DNA of 64,000 nucleotides from Pseudomonas sp. Bc-h (GCF_002080045.1 NZ_MUIN01000014.1:37523-101522); one strand, 5' to 3'; counted from the first letter of the stretch, positions 20,431 through 29,759 are shown. The notes: generated from the sequence alone by a model not told the origin. A program made the numbers and translations.

Positions 20431-21582
20431 TTACAGCGCGTAATGCCGCAATTCGCGGGCGATCAGCAGACGCTGGATTTCGCTGGAGCCTTCGTAGATC
20501 TGGGTGATGCGCGCGTCCCGGTAATATTTTTCCACCGGGTAGTCTTCCAGATAGCCGTAGCCGCCGTGGATCTGCACCGCCTTGGAACAGACCCACTCGG
20601 CCATCTCCGAAGCGAACAGCTTGGCCTGCGAGGCCTCCGACAGACAGGGCCTGCCCGCCGTGCGCAGTCGCGCGGCGTGCAGCACCATCAGCCGTGATGC
20701 GTTGATGCGGGTGTGCATGTCGGCCAGCAGATTGGAGACGCTTTGATGCTCGATGATCGGCTTGTCGAACTGCACCCGCTCCCGCGCATAAACCAGTGCG
20801 GCTTCGAACGCGGCGCGAGCGATGCCCAAGGCCTGGGCGGCGATGCCGATGCGACCGCCTTCCAGGCCCGAGAGGGCGATCGACAGGCCCTTGCCGCGCT
20901 CGCCCAACAGGCTGGACTCGGGGATGCGGCAGTCGCTCAGGGTCACCGCGCAGGTGTCCGAGGCGCGAATGCCCATCTTGTGTTCCATGCGATCAACCGT
21001 GTAGCCGGGGTTGTCGGTGGGCACGAGAAAAGCCGAAATGCCTTTCTTGCCTAGCTCAGGGTCGGTCACCGCAAAGACGATCGCCAGTTGCGCGCGTTTG
21101 CCGTTGCTGACGAACTGCTTGGCGCCGTTGAGCACCCATTCGCCGTTCTTCAATTCGGCGCGGGTGCGCAGATTATGGGCTTCGGAACCGGCCTGGGGCT
21201 CGGTCAGGCAGAAGCAGCCGATAGCCTTGCCGCTGGCGAGTTTTTCCAGCCATTGGGCTTTTTGTTCGTCGCTGCCGTAATTGAGTATCGGCCCGCAACC
21301 CACTGAGCTGTGTACGCTCATCAGCGTGCCGGTGGCGGCGTCACCGGCGGAGATTTCTTCCACCGCCAGCGCGTAGGCGACGTAGTCGATGTAGGTGCCG
21401 CCCCATTGTTCCGGGACGATCATCCCCAAGAGGCCGAGTTCGCCAAGCTTGTCGACGAGGGCATCATCGATCCATCCGGCCTTTTCCCAGGCTTGCGCGT
21501 GGGGGGCAATTTCGTTGCGGGCGAATTCGCGAGCCATGTCGCGAATCATGATCTGTTCTTCGGTCAGTTCAAGGTCTTGCAT
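20431..21582 (-). CDS. Acyl-CoA dehydrogenase, probably isobutyryl-CoA dehydrogenase
   Basis: This 383-residue FAD-dependent acyl-CoA dehydrogenase has full family length: an N-terminal helical domain, the CFCLTEPQAGSEA flavin-binding strand (about 120-135), and a C-terminal helical domain. The catalytic glutamate is E364 in QIYEGSSEIQ, the usual position for short-chain and branched enzymes. It follows the 3-hydroxyisobutyryl-CoA hydrolase gene by 3 bp on the same strand. That pairing points to isobutyryl-CoA to methacrylyl-CoA oxidation in valine breakdown. Substrate preference is inferred from context only. Confidence 0.85.
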   Translation of the reverse strand: MQDLELTEEQIMIRDMAREFARNEIAPHAQAWEKAGWIDDALVDKLGELGLLGMIVPEQWGGTYIDYVAYALAVEEISAGDAATGTLMSVHSSVGCGPILNYGSDEQKAQWLEKLASGKAIGCFCLTEPQAGSEAHNLRTRAELKNGEWVLNGAKQFVSNGKRAQLAIVFAVTDPELGKKGISAFLVPTDNPGYTVDRMEHKMGIRASDTCAVTLSDCRIPESSLLGERGKGLSIALSGLEGGRIGIAAQALGIARAAFEAALVYARERVQFDKPIIEHQSVSNLLADMHTRINASRLMVLHAARLRTAGRPCLSEASQAKLFASEMAEWVCSKAVQIHGGYGYLEDYPVEKYYRDARITQIYEGSSEIQRLLIARELRHYAL

Positions 21583-21585
21583 GGG

Positions 21586-22683
21586 TCACGCCTCATGACC
21601 GCTGAAAAAACTCGCCACATGCTCGGTGCTCAGGGCCTGCACGCTGGACGGGTTCCATTGCGGTTTCTTGTCTTTGTCTACGATCAAGGCGCGCACGCCT
21701 TCGATCAGGTCGCCCCGTTCGAACCATTGCCGATCCAGATGCAACTCCAGGTCGAAACAGGCCTCAAGCGGCAGGTGGCGACCACGGCGCAGCATCTCCA
21801 GGGTCACGGCCATCGCAAGGGGTGAACGGGTTTTCATCAGGTTGGCAGTGTCGACGGCCCAGCGATGGGTATCGATGACGGTCACTTCCAACAGCTGTTC
21901 GATGATGCTCGGAATGTCCGGCAGGCCAAAGAAATGATCGATGGCCGGACGCAGTTTTTCCAGCGGTGGATCGGGGAGCTTCTGCACGCCAATCTTGGCC
22001 AGCACGCCTTGAATGTCCTTCAGCGGGGTCAGCGTCCACTTCAGGTGGTCGAGCTGGCGATCGAGATCGTCGAATCGCGCGCTTTGCAGGTACCAGTCGG
22101 CAAGGCCGCAATACAGCGCGTCGGCGGCCTGAATCTGCACACCGGTCACCCCGAGATAGACGCCCAGCTCACCCTGCACCCTGGGCAGGAAGTAGCTGCC
22201 GCCGACATCCGGGAAATAGCCGATGGCCACTTCCGGCATGGCCAAGCGACTGCGTTCAGTCACCACGCGCAGATCCACGCCTTGCGCCAGGCCCATGCCG
22301 CCACCCAGCACAAAGCCGTCCATCAAGGCCATGACCGGTTTGCGGTAGTGATGCAGGGTAAGGTCCAGAGCGTATTCTTCGACGAAGAAGTCCTGGTGCT
22401 CGGTCTGGCCGCTTTTGAAGCTGTCGTACAGCGAACGGATATCGCCGCCGGCGCAGAAGGCCTTTTCCCCGGCGCCACGCAGGACCACGGCATAGACCTT
22501 GTCGTCTGTGGCCCATTCGTCCAGTTGCTGTTGCAGTTGGCGGACCATTTCCAGATCGATGGCATTGAGCCCTTGCGGGCGGTTGAGGGTGATGTGGCCG
22601 ATGTGATTGCGTACTTCGGACAGAACGGTGTCGCAGGCCGGTTCCTGACCTGAAGACTGGGCCGATACTACCTGTGCCGTCAT
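21586..22683 (-). CDS. 3-hydroxyisobutyryl-CoA hydrolase (enoyl-CoA hydratase/isomerase family)
   Basis: This 365-residue crotonase-fold protein has HITLNRPQGLNAID, the CAGGDIRSLYD oxyanion-hole strand and GFVLGGGMGLAQG. The extended C-terminal half and the FPDVGGSYFLPR segment distinguish 3-hydroxyisobutyryl-CoA hydrolases from plain enoyl-CoA hydratases, which are near 260 residues. It would release free 3-hydroxyisobutyrate from its CoA ester in valine degradation. It is the first gene of a two-gene operon with the acyl-CoA dehydrogenase. A TetR gene lies 174 bp upstream on the same strand and may control it. Confidence 0.85.
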   Translation of the reverse strand: MTAQVVSAQSSGQEPACDTVLSEVRNHIGHITLNRPQGLNAIDLEMVRQLQQQLDEWATDDKVYAVVLRGAGEKAFCAGGDIRSLYDSFKSGQTEHQDFFVEEYALDLTLHHYRKPVMALMDGFVLGGGMGLAQGVDLRVVTERSRLAMPEVAIGYFPDVGGSYFLPRVQGELGVYLGVTGVQIQAADALYCGLADWYLQSARFDDLDRQLDHLKWTLTPLKDIQGVLAKIGVQKLPDPPLEKLRPAIDHFFGLPDIPSIIEQLLEVTVIDTHRWAVDTANLMKTRSPLAMAVTLEMLRRGRHLPLEACFDLELHLDRQWFERGDLIEGVRALIVDKDKKPQWNPSSVQALSTEHVASFFSGHEA

Positions 22684-22857
22684 CGCTGACTCCCTGTGGC
22701 TTTTTTTATTGCTCGTTCAGGCGACCGCGAGAGCCGCACTCCATGAGGTTCACCAGGGATGCTAACAGTGCAATTTTGCAAATGACAATGAAGAATCGTG
22801 CATCACCGGTGTGCATCTTTGCATGGGCGCGGAGTGTGCCCATGCGCGCTGAACGTC

Positions 22858-23436
22858 TTAGCGCAGAACGCTGTCAGCGAGAATCGCGGAGAAGCTTTCC
22901 AGCGCTGCCAGGTTGCGTTGCGCCTTGGCCAGCAACACGGCGCCTTGCAGGGAAGAAACGACGAACAGCGCCACCTGACGACTGTTGAAGTCACTTGGCA
23001 AATCGCCAGCGCTGATCGCCTCGTCTAGACAACTGCAGATGAGGCCGCAAAGCCAGCCATAGATTTCCACCAACCGCAGGCGAATCGGTTCGCTGTGCTC
23101 GGTGCTTTCAGCCGTAAAGTTGCCGAACAGGCAACCCTTGTTGAGGCCGCATTCCAGCGCGCCCTTGTGATAGTCGACATAGGCAAGCACTCGTGCAATG
23201 GGTGGCAGCGACGCATTGAGCAAGGTCTGTTCGACCATCTGTCGGGCGCTGTCTAAATAGAGATCGATGATCTCGAGGCCGAAGGCTTCCTTGGACACGA
23301 AATGGTTGGTGAACGAGCCCTGAGGCACGCCGGCCGCCTGCACGATATCGCGCACACTGGCGCCCGCGAAGCCGCGCTCATGCACGACCTTCAGGCCTTC
23401 AGTCAGTATTTTTTCACGATGCGATGGTTTAGCCAT
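22858..23436 (-). CDS. TetR/AcrR-family transcriptional repressor
   Basis: This 192-residue TetR protein has an N-terminal helix-turn-helix (residues about 8-55: VVHERGFAGASVRDIVQAAGV then GSFTNHFVSKEAF). Its C-terminal ligand domain contains KGCLFGNFTAE, a block seen in NemR/AcuR-like regulators where the cysteine can sense electrophiles. It lies upstream of the valine-type catabolic pair on the same strand, 174 bp away. Whether it controls those genes is not shown. Confidence 0.8.
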   Translation of the reverse strand: MAKPSHREKILTEGLKVVHERGFAGASVRDIVQAAGVPQGSFTNHFVSKEAFGLEIIDLYLDSARQMVEQTLLNASLPPIARVLAYVDYHKGALECGLNKGCLFGNFTAESTEHSEPIRLRLVEIYGWLCGLICSCLDEAISAGDLPSDFNSRQVALFVVSSLQGAVLLAKAQRNLAALESFSAILADSVLR

Positions 23437-23587
23437 GGATGATCAACATGCCTGTATATATCCGGATCTGCCTTGAAGCGCAGGGACGTTAACAGCTGTG
23501 AATATCGGCGTCGATAAGCTCCCTAAGGGTCATTCAAAGTCTGCGCGATCTCGCTTCTGGCCGAGGGATATTTCAGCCACCGAGGCT

Positions 23588-23615
23588 CTGTAGCAGTCCG
23601 GCCGGACTGCTACAG
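23588..23615. repeat. Perfect 28-bp palindrome, REP-like
   Basis: CTGTAGCAGTCCGG is followed directly by its exact reverse complement. The arm matches the ends of longer REP-like elements at 37048, 48150 and 52894, but here the central GCTTGCCGGCG part is missing, so it looks like a collapsed or minimal unit. It sits in the 205-bp gap between the TetR gene and the end of the EgtB-EgtD gene. Confidence 0.8.
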
Positions 23616-23641
23616 ATCACCGAACATTCACGGCATCGCTC

Positions 23642-25789
23642 CTACGCCTGCAAGCTGAACAGGCCCATTTCGGGCGCATCACTGACCCAGTACTCGCTGA
23701 CCGACCATCCCGCCCGCCCCGCGAGTTCGGTGAACGATTCGACCGTGAACTTGTGCGAGTTCTCGGTGTGCAGCCGTTCTCCCGCCGCGAAATGGAAGCT
23801 GTGCCCAGCGACTTTCACCACCTGCTCGACCTCGCTCACCAAATGCATTTCCATCCTTGCCTGCTCGGCATTCCACAGCGCCAGATGATGGAATGCATCG
23901 ACATTGAAGTTGGCGCCCAGATCACGGTTGATGCGCGTCAGCAGGTTCTTGTTGAAGCGAGCCGTCACGCCTTCGGCATCGTCGTAGGCCGCTACCAGGG
24001 TGTCAGCGTCCTTGACCATGTCGACGCCGACTATAAAGTGCGCGTTCTTGCCCAAAACATCATGAGCGGAATGCAGGAAGTCCACGGCTTCTTCGTGGGT
24101 GAAGTTGCCAATGGTCGAGCCTGGGAAGAAGCCGACGCGGGTGTGACCGTTGGCTTCCTTGGGCAGGGTCAGGACGCGAGTGAAGTCATCCACCTGTGGC
24201 GCGACGATCAGCTTTGGGTACTTCTTGCGCAGGAATTGCGCGGCTTTGTTCAACGCCGTCGCACTGATATCGATGGGCACGTACACCGCGATGTGCGGCG
24301 CTGCGTCCAGCACCAGGCGGGTTTTCTCGCTGGCGCCGCTGCCGAATTCCACCAAGGCAGCGCCTTCGGGAATGGTCCCGGCGATCTGCCCGGCAATGCT
24401 TTTCAGCAGCCCGGTTTCGGCGCGGGTGGGGTAGTACTCGGCGGTTTCACAGATGGCCTCGAACAAGTCCGAACCCGCTGCGTCGTAAAAATATTTGGGC
24501 GATAGAGTTTTGGTCGGCGCCGACAACCCGGCCACCACGTCACGGGCGAATTCACTGTCCAGCGGATTGACCACCCCAGGTTGGCGGCTGTCCCGCGCAA
24601 GACGCAGGCCGGAGACCATCCAGCGTTTTTCAGCGTGGAAGAAGTTGCGGTACGTCACTCGACAGTGATCGGGCGATGTCACGCTAGCGCCGCCGCGCAA
24701 CACCATCTGATTGACCATGAACTTGCCGTTGTATTCACCCACGGCACCGGTCGACGGTTTGAAGCCGGGGAAGGCGCTGTAGGCGCTTTGCGTCCATTGC
24801 CAGGCCACATCATCGACCTGTTCCAGCAGCCCGGCTCGCGCCGCCGCTTCCCATTCCGCTTCGGTGGGCAGACGCGCATCGGCCCAGTTGGCGAAAGCGA
24901 CCGCCTCGTAATAGCTGATGTGGGTGACAGGCCCTGCAGGGTCGATATCTTCCAGACCGCGCAGGCTCATGCGCTTCCAGCCATTCTCATCGTGGTGCCA
25001 GTACAGCGGCGCGTTCCAGCCTTGCTCCTGCACCAGCGTCCAGCCTTCAGACAGCCACAGCGCAGCGGTGTGATAACCGCCGTCGGCGATGAAACTCAGC
25101 CACTCGCCATTGGTGACCAGTCGATCACTGATTTCGAAGGATTGCAGGTAGGTGGTGTGGCGTGGGCCTTCATTGTCGAAAGCGAACGTCTTGGCGCCAT
25201 GGCCGATTTGCGTCAGGCCTGCACTCAGCGGCTTGAACTGCCCGCGACGGCCCGACGCATCTTTGGGCCAGGCCTTGTCGTAGGCTGGCTTGAGCGATGA
25301 GAGGCTGAACAGGTGCAGGATGTCCATCAGCAACAGTTCCTGATGCTGCTCTTCGTGAGCCAGACCCAGTTCGATCAGGTTCGAGACCTCGTCCGGCAGG
25401 TGAGTCATCAGCAACGCGGACATGTGTTCGTCCACATGTTTGCGATAGGCGATGACTTGATCGACCCCAGGGCGGGTCATCAAGCCCCGTTGCGGCCTCG
25501 GATGACGCGGCCCGACGGCTTCGTAATAGGAGTTGAAGAGGTAACAGAAGGTGGGGTCGAACACGGTGTAACCGGGGATGTTCGGTTGCAGCAGAAAGGT
25601 TTCGAAAAACCAGGTGGTGTGCGCCATGTGCCACTTGGCCGGGCTGGCGTCGGGCATCGATTGCACCACCATGTCCTCGGCGCTGAGGGGCGCTACCAGT
25701 TGTGCAGTGCGGTTGCGCACGCTTTGATAGCGCTTGCACAGGGGGTTGCTGGCGGGTGTCTCGCGAAGCTGGCGTGAGTGGCGCGTCAT
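23642..25789 (-). CDS. EgtB-EgtD fusion: sulfoxide synthase plus histidine N-alpha-methyltransferase
   Basis: This 715-residue protein fuses two ergothioneine-type enzymes. Residues 1-400 are EgtB-like: a DinB-type domain with WHMAH (H57) and HEEQH (H145, H149) as likely iron ligands, then a formylglycine-generating-enzyme-like domain (VTNGEW near 225, RLPTEAEWEAAA near 307, VLRGGAS near 363, GLRLARD at 394-400). Residues about 411-715 are EgtD-like, with SPKYFYDAAGSDLFEAI and the SAM-binding VEFGSGASEKTR. EgtD trimethylates histidine; EgtB joins it to a thiol donor as a sulfoxide. The linker is only about ten residues. The order is the reverse of fungal Egt1 (EgtD first). No egtA, egtC or egtE gene is seen nearby. 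A DUF427 gene lies 159 bp upstream. Confidence 0.85.
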   Translation of the reverse strand: MTRHSRQLRETPASNPLCKRYQSVRNRTAQLVAPLSAEDMVVQSMPDASPAKWHMAHTTWFFETFLLQPNIPGYTVFDPTFCYLFNSYYEAVGPRHPRPQRGLMTRPGVDQVIAYRKHVDEHMSALLMTHLPDEVSNLIELGLAHEEQHQELLLMDILHLFSLSSLKPAYDKAWPKDASGRRGQFKPLSAGLTQIGHGAKTFAFDNEGPRHTTYLQSFEISDRLVTNGEWLSFIADGGYHTAALWLSEGWTLVQEQGWNAPLYWHHDENGWKRMSLRGLEDIDPAGPVTHISYYEAVAFANWADARLPTEAEWEAAARAGLLEQVDDVAWQWTQSAYSAFPGFKPSTGAVGEYNGKFMVNQMVLRGGASVTSPDHCRVTYRNFFHAEKRWMVSGLRLARDSRQPGVVNPLDSEFARDVVAGLSAPTKTLSPKYFYDAAGSDLFEAICETAEYYPTRAETGLLKSIAGQIAGTIPEGAALVEFGSGASEKTRLVLDAAPHIAVYVPIDISATALNKAAQFLRKKYPKLIVAPQVDDFTRVLTLPKEANGHTRVGFFPGSTIGNFTHEEAVDFLHSAHDVLGKNAHFIVGVDMVKDADTLVAAYDDAEGVTARFNKNLLTRINRDLGANFNVDAFHHLALWNAEQARMEMHLVSEVEQVVKVAGHSFHFAAGERLHTENSHKFTVESFTELAGRAGWSVSEYWVSDAPEMGLFSLQA

Positions 25790-25861
25790 CGGGTCTTCTC
25801 CGGATCTTGCCGACGCCCGGTTGGCGGGTGCGATGCAGCCAGGCGGTACGGCTTCTCATGA

Positions 25862-25891
25862 CCGGGGCGCAACAATGGTGTTGCGCCCCGG
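25862..25891. repeat. 13-bp perfect GC-rich stem-loop between DUF427 and egtB-egtD
   Basis: CCGGGGCGCAACA and its exact complement flank a four-base loop (ATGG). It lies between two genes transcribed leftward. There is no T-run on either side, so a standard intrinsic terminator is unlikely. Attenuation, mRNA end protection or partial termination are possible roles. Confidence 0.6.
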
Positions 25892-25948
25892 GCGTCATTT
25901 GGCGAAAGCAATCGAACGATGCAGCGTGGTTCATGGGCCAGGGGCGGA

Positions 25949-26305
25949 TCAGTGAACCTTGAGGGTTACCTTGTCCGGATAAAAAGCGACGTGCCCCTCG
26001 ATTTCCTTGACCGAGGGGTAGGCCTCTTCATAGGTCCATACGGCGTTTTCAGCCGACTGGCCATCGGCGGTCAGGCTGAAATAGCTGGCATCGCCCTTGT
26101 AGGGGCAATGGGTTCGATGTTCGGTTCGAACGTAATGTTCAATCGAAATATCCGAGCGGGGCACATAGATGACCGCCGGATACTGAGCTTCTTTCAGCTC
26201 CAGTGCCTTGTCGCTCTGCGCGACCTGCACGCCTTTGAATTGAACCGTCACCCGGCCCTTGAGCGGAGAAATAGTGATGGGGTGATCGGGACCTGGAATT
26301 TTCAT
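25949..26305 (-). CDS. DUF427 family protein
   Basis: This 118-residue DUF427 protein starts at the ATG at 26305 (MKIPGPDHPITI). The family markers are the VIYVPRSDI strand, HCPYKGDASYFSL and VWTYEEAYPSVKEIEGHVAFYPDKV. The frame stays open further upstream, but that extension has no family similarity. Function is unknown; the fold is a small beta barrel in known members. The gene is upstream of, and co-oriented with, the EgtB-EgtD gene. Confidence 0.85.
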   Translation of the reverse strand: MKIPGPDHPITISPLKGRVTVQFKGVQVAQSDKALELKEAQYPAVIYVPRSDISIEHYVRTEHRTHCPYKGDASYFSLTADGQSAENAVWTYEEAYPSVKEIEGHVAFYPDKVTLKVH

Positions 26306-26675
26306 GGCGATAAATCCTGTGTGGGCAAAGCAAACCGACAAGCCAAGCGCCTGCATCGGGCAGTCAGGCTGCCGAAAGAGGAAAACCAGTGTAGTTGCCG
26401 AGAATATGGATGACCGTATTTTTTTGCCGCTGAATCCTGTTTGGGTGCTGAACGGCGGTTTGCAGCGCGCTCCCGGCCCCCTGTATAACCTCTTCCTCGC
26501 GAGCGAATCCGCAAAGCGCCTGCTGATCCGCTGATGCTGAAAGCCTGAACCAGTGGCGTCACCGATAGTCAGCAATAACCGATAGTCAGGAATAAAGGCA
26601 CCGATGTTCAAGGCAGTGGTGCCTTGTATGTCAATCTTGGTGTTGAGTTGAAACGAACGGGTTCCGGGGGCATGC
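26306..26675. other. 370-bp divergent intergenic region
   Basis: This region separates the DUF427 gene (leftward) from the XdhC-type gene (rightward) and must hold both promoters. The only clear structure is the 17-bp tandem duplication at 26561-26594. I see no convincing gene. Confidence 0.4.
26561..26594. repeat. 17-bp tandem duplication (ACCGATAGTCAGSAATA x2)
   Basis: Two head-to-tail copies differ at a single base (C or G). They lie 82 bp before the XdhC-type start codon. A partial third match (CACCGATG) follows at about 26599. They could be paired regulator sites or a simple slippage duplication. Confidence 0.7.
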
Positions 26676-27848
26676 ATGAATGATCTGTCCAGTCTGCTCG
26701 ACGCACTCGACAGTGCGCAGGCCGAGCAACAGGAAACGGTGATCGCCACGGTAGTCAAGGTCGAGGGCTCGGCCTATCGCCGCCCGGGTGCGCGCATGGT
26801 GATTGCGCAAATGGGTGATGCCACGGGAACGGTCAGCGGCGGTTGCCTTGAAAGCGATGTCAGTAAAAAGGCCTGGTGGCTGACTGCCAATGGCAAGCCG
26901 ACGATGCGCAGCTACACCACTGGCGAAGATGATGACGAGCTGGAAGAGGCCGAACTGAGTTTTGGTCTGGGCTGCAACGGCACGGTGCATATTCTCTTCG
27001 AGCGGGTTAAGCCACAGGCCGCGAATCTGGTGGTGGAGGTCTTGCGCACGGTTCGGTCCAGCGGCGTCCCGGCGGCGCTGGCCACGGTGATCGGTACGCA
27101 TGACGAACGCCATACCGCCATTGGCGAGCGAGTGTCGCTGGTTTCGGGCGCAGAATTGCAGCTGCAGATGCGCGAGCGATGGCTGGCGCAGATGATCGCT
27201 GAGGATCTGCAGTCGGTGCTCGATGCTCGTCGGTCCGCTACGCGTACCTATGAGGGGCAGGGCGGTGAGGTCGAAGTGTTGCTCGAATACATTCCGGCGC
27301 CACGGCGTCTGGTGATTTTCGGCGCCGGTCACGACGCCTCACCGCTGGTGAGCATGGCGCGTTTGCAGGGGTGGCACATTTCGGTGATTGATGCGCGCCC
27401 GCATTTTGCCCGCGCCCAACGTTTTCTCGACGCTGATCGCGTGCTTGCGTTGCCGCTTGAACCGCTGCCTGACATGACGGCGCTAGTTGCGGATGCAGCC
27501 GTCGTGGTGATGACCCACAGCCTGACTCAGGATCGGCATTGGCTCGGCCAGGTGCTCGAATGCGCGCCGCGCTACATCGGTCAGCTCGGCCCGCGCAGCC
27601 GTACCGAGCGAATGCTGGACGAGTTGCCAGAGCATCTGCGTCAGGCTTCGGCGTTCGCTGACTTGCATTACCCGGTCGGGCTGGACGTGGGCGGCGATAC
27701 CCCTGACAGCGTGGCGTTGTCGATCCTGGCCGAGATCAACGCCGTGTTCAACGGCCGCAACGGCGGCATGCTCAAACACCGTGAAGCCAGCATTCACGCG
27801 GTGGATGTGAAGCTTGAACATGAAGCGGGGTTGCGGATGATCGGATGA
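26676..27848 (+). CDS. XdhC/CoxI-family molybdoenzyme maturation factor
   Basis: This 390-residue protein has an N-terminal XdhC/CoxI domain (VVKVEGSAYRRPGARMVI, GTVSGGCLESDV) and a C-terminal Rossmann domain (RLVIFGAGHDASPLVSMA near residue 210, then MTHSLTQDR and YIGQLGPRSR). Such proteins bind molybdenum cofactor, help its sulfuration and insert it into xanthine dehydrogenase or related hydroxylases. No molybdoenzyme gene lies beside it here, so the partner is unknown. It appears to be a single-gene unit. Confidence 0.85.
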   Translation: MNDLSSLLDALDSAQAEQQETVIATVVKVEGSAYRRPGARMVIAQMGDATGTVSGGCLESDVSKKAWWLTANGKPTMRSYTTGEDDDELEEAELSFGLGCNGTVHILFERVKPQAANLVVEVLRTVRSSGVPAALATVIGTHDERHTAIGERVSLVSGAELQLQMRERWLAQMIAEDLQSVLDARRSATRTYEGQGGEVEVLLEYIPAPRRLVIFGAGHDASPLVSMARLQGWHISVIDARPHFARAQRFLDADRVLALPLEPLPDMTALVADAAVVVMTHSLTQDRHWLGQVLECAPRYIGQLGPRSRTERMLDELPEHLRQASAFADLHYPVGLDVGGDTPDSVALSILAEINAVFNGRNGGMLKHREASIHAVDVKLEHEAGLRMIG

Positions 27849-28079
27849 TTCGCCCGCAAACTGCTTGTGCCGAAGCCGAGCGTGTGGGGTCAGCCTCTCA
27901 CGCGCTCGGCAGAATCAAATCTGGTCAGCGCAACCACGCAGACCCGGCCAACAACTAGACTCCCCCTCACGCACACCCACTTCAACCGCCAACACGCCGA
28001 ATCGTCATACTGCACGGGCGGCCGGTGAGTAATATCGTTCTGGTCACGGTCTCAGGACAGAATCCATCAGGTCAGCTCG

Positions 28080-29759
28080 ATGAACGACAAGTACACACCC
28101 CATGACTGGGCTCCCCACGAGCGGCCGACGATACCGGGTTCGCCCTCAACGCCGCTGCACTCGACGCCCAAGCGGCTGGCGTTTGCCATTGTCGGGGTGA
28201 TCGTGGCGCTGACCGGCGGGTTGGGTAATGCGCTGGTGGTCGCGAACCTGCAATACCTGCAAGGCGCACTGGGCGCGACTCAGGCTGAGATCGCCTGGCT
28301 GCCCGCTGCCTATGTGATGACCAACGTCTCGATCAACCTGCTGCTGGTGAAGTTTCGCCAGCAATTCGGTTTGCGCGCCTTTACTGAAGTCTTTCTGGTG
28401 CTCTATGCGCTGGTGACCTTCGCCCATCTGTTCGTCAACGACATCAACTCGGCCATCGCCGTGCGTGCGGCCCATGGCATGGTCGGTGCCGCGCTCAGCT
28501 CCCTGGGGCTGTATTACATGATCCAGGCCTTCCCGCAGAAGTGGCGGACCAAAGCGCTGGTTCTGGGGCTTGGCACCGCGCAGCTGGCCACGCCGCTGGC
28601 GCGCCTGGTCTCCGAGGACTTGCTGCAGATTGCCGAATGGCGCGGGTTGTACCTGTTCGAGTTGGGGATGTGCCTGCTGTCGCTGGGCTGCGTGTTGATC
28701 CTCAAGCTGCCGCCCGGTGATCGCTTCAAGGCGTTCGAAAAACTCGACTTTCTAACCTTCGCCTTGCTGGCCTCAGGCTTTGCCGCGCTGTGCGCGGCTC
28801 TGTCGCTGGGGCGTATCGAGTGGTGGCTGGAAGAACCCTGGATCGGCCTCGCGCTGGCGTTCTCCATCGCGACGATCTGCGCGGGCCTTGCCATCGAACA
28901 CAACCGCACCCGACCGCTGCTGATTACTCGCTGGCTGGGCAGCGGGCGCATGTTGAGATTTGGCCTGAGCGTCTTGCTGACGCGCATTGTGCTGTCGGAA
29001 CAGGCCACGGGCGCGGTGGGTTTTCTACAAGGCCTGAATCAGGGCACCGAGCAGCTGCATACGCTGTATTTCTTCATGCTGCTGGGCAGTGTCGCCGGCC
29101 TGCTGGTCAGCGCGTTGACGATCAATGCGCAGCACCTGTTCAAGCCGCTGATCATCTCGCTGGCGCTGATGGCCATCGGCTCGAGCATGGACAGCTTTTC
29201 CACCAGCCTGACCCGTGCGCCGCAAATGTATTTCAGCCAGTTCCTGCTGGCTTTCGGCGGCACCTTCTTCCTCGGGCCAACGCTGGTGCTGGGCATGAGC
29301 GGGGTGATCAGCAATCCACGTAACATGGTCAGTTTTTCGGTGATGTTCGGGATCACTCAGAACGTCGGCAGCCTTATCGGCTCGGCGCTGCTGGGCACGT
29401 TCGAAGTCTGGCGCGAGAAATTCCATTCGGCGCATATCGTCGAGAACGTGACTCTTCTCAACCCACAGGTCCAGTTGCGCCTGCAAAGCTCCAGCGGCTC
29501 GCTGCTGTCTGCGATTGCCGATCCGTCCTCGCGCACCAGCCAAGGCATCCGCACGCTGGCGACCGCAGCCACGCGCGAGGCCAACACCCTGGCTTATAAC
29601 GATGTGTTCATGCTGATCGCACTGATTGCAGTGCTGACCATGATCTGGATCACCATCCGTGCGACCTGGCTGTGGATCACCACCGAGCCCGTGGCGCCTT
29701 TCACCCCGGCCACCGCTTCGCCATCTCCTGTTCAACCTTCTGGCGTTCATTCTTCATGA
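28080..29759 (+). CDS. DHA2-type (14-helix) MFS drug exporter, EmrB-like
   Basis: This 559-residue inner-membrane MFS protein has about 14 hydrophobic segments after a cytoplasmic N-terminus of about 35 residues. Features include TQAEIAWLPAAYVMTNVSINLLL in the first loop region and RAAHGMVGAALSSLGLYY. The stop overlaps the start of the HlyD-type gene (ATGA, 29756-29759), so the two proteins are made together and should form a two-part efflux pump spanning the inner membrane and periplasm. No outer-membrane channel gene is present; TolC-type proteins can come from elsewhere. The substrate is unknown. Confidence 0.85.
   Translation: MNDKYTPHDWAPHERPTIPGSPSTPLHSTPKRLAFAIVGVIVALTGGLGNALVVANLQYLQGALGATQAEIAWLPAAYVMTNVSINLLLVKFRQQFGLRAFTEVFLVLYALVTFAHLFVNDINSAIAVRAAHGMVGAALSSLGLYYMIQAFPQKWRTKALVLGLGTAQLATPLARLVSEDLLQIAEWRGLYLFELGMCLLSLGCVLILKLPPGDRFKAFEKLDFLTFALLASGFAALCAALSLGRIEWWLEEPWIGLALAFSIATICAGLAIEHNRTRPLLITRWLGSGRMLRFGLSVLLTRIVLSEQATGAVGFLQGLNQGTEQLHTLYFFMLLGSVAGLLVSALTINAQHLFKPLIISLALMAIGSSMDSFSTSLTRAPQMYFSQFLLAFGGTFFLGPTLVLGMSGVISNPRNMVSFSVMFGITQNVGSLIGSALLGTFEVWREKFHSAHIVENVTLLNPQVQLRLQSSSGSLLSAIADPSSRTSQGIRTLATAATREANTLAYNDVFMLIALIAVLTMIWITIRATWLWITTEPVAPFTPATASPSPVQPSGVHSS

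Noticed and set aside
20404..20434. Terminator between the third giant gene and the acyl-CoA dehydrogenase
   Set aside because: ACGA/TCGT gives only a four-base stem before five T; too weak to call.
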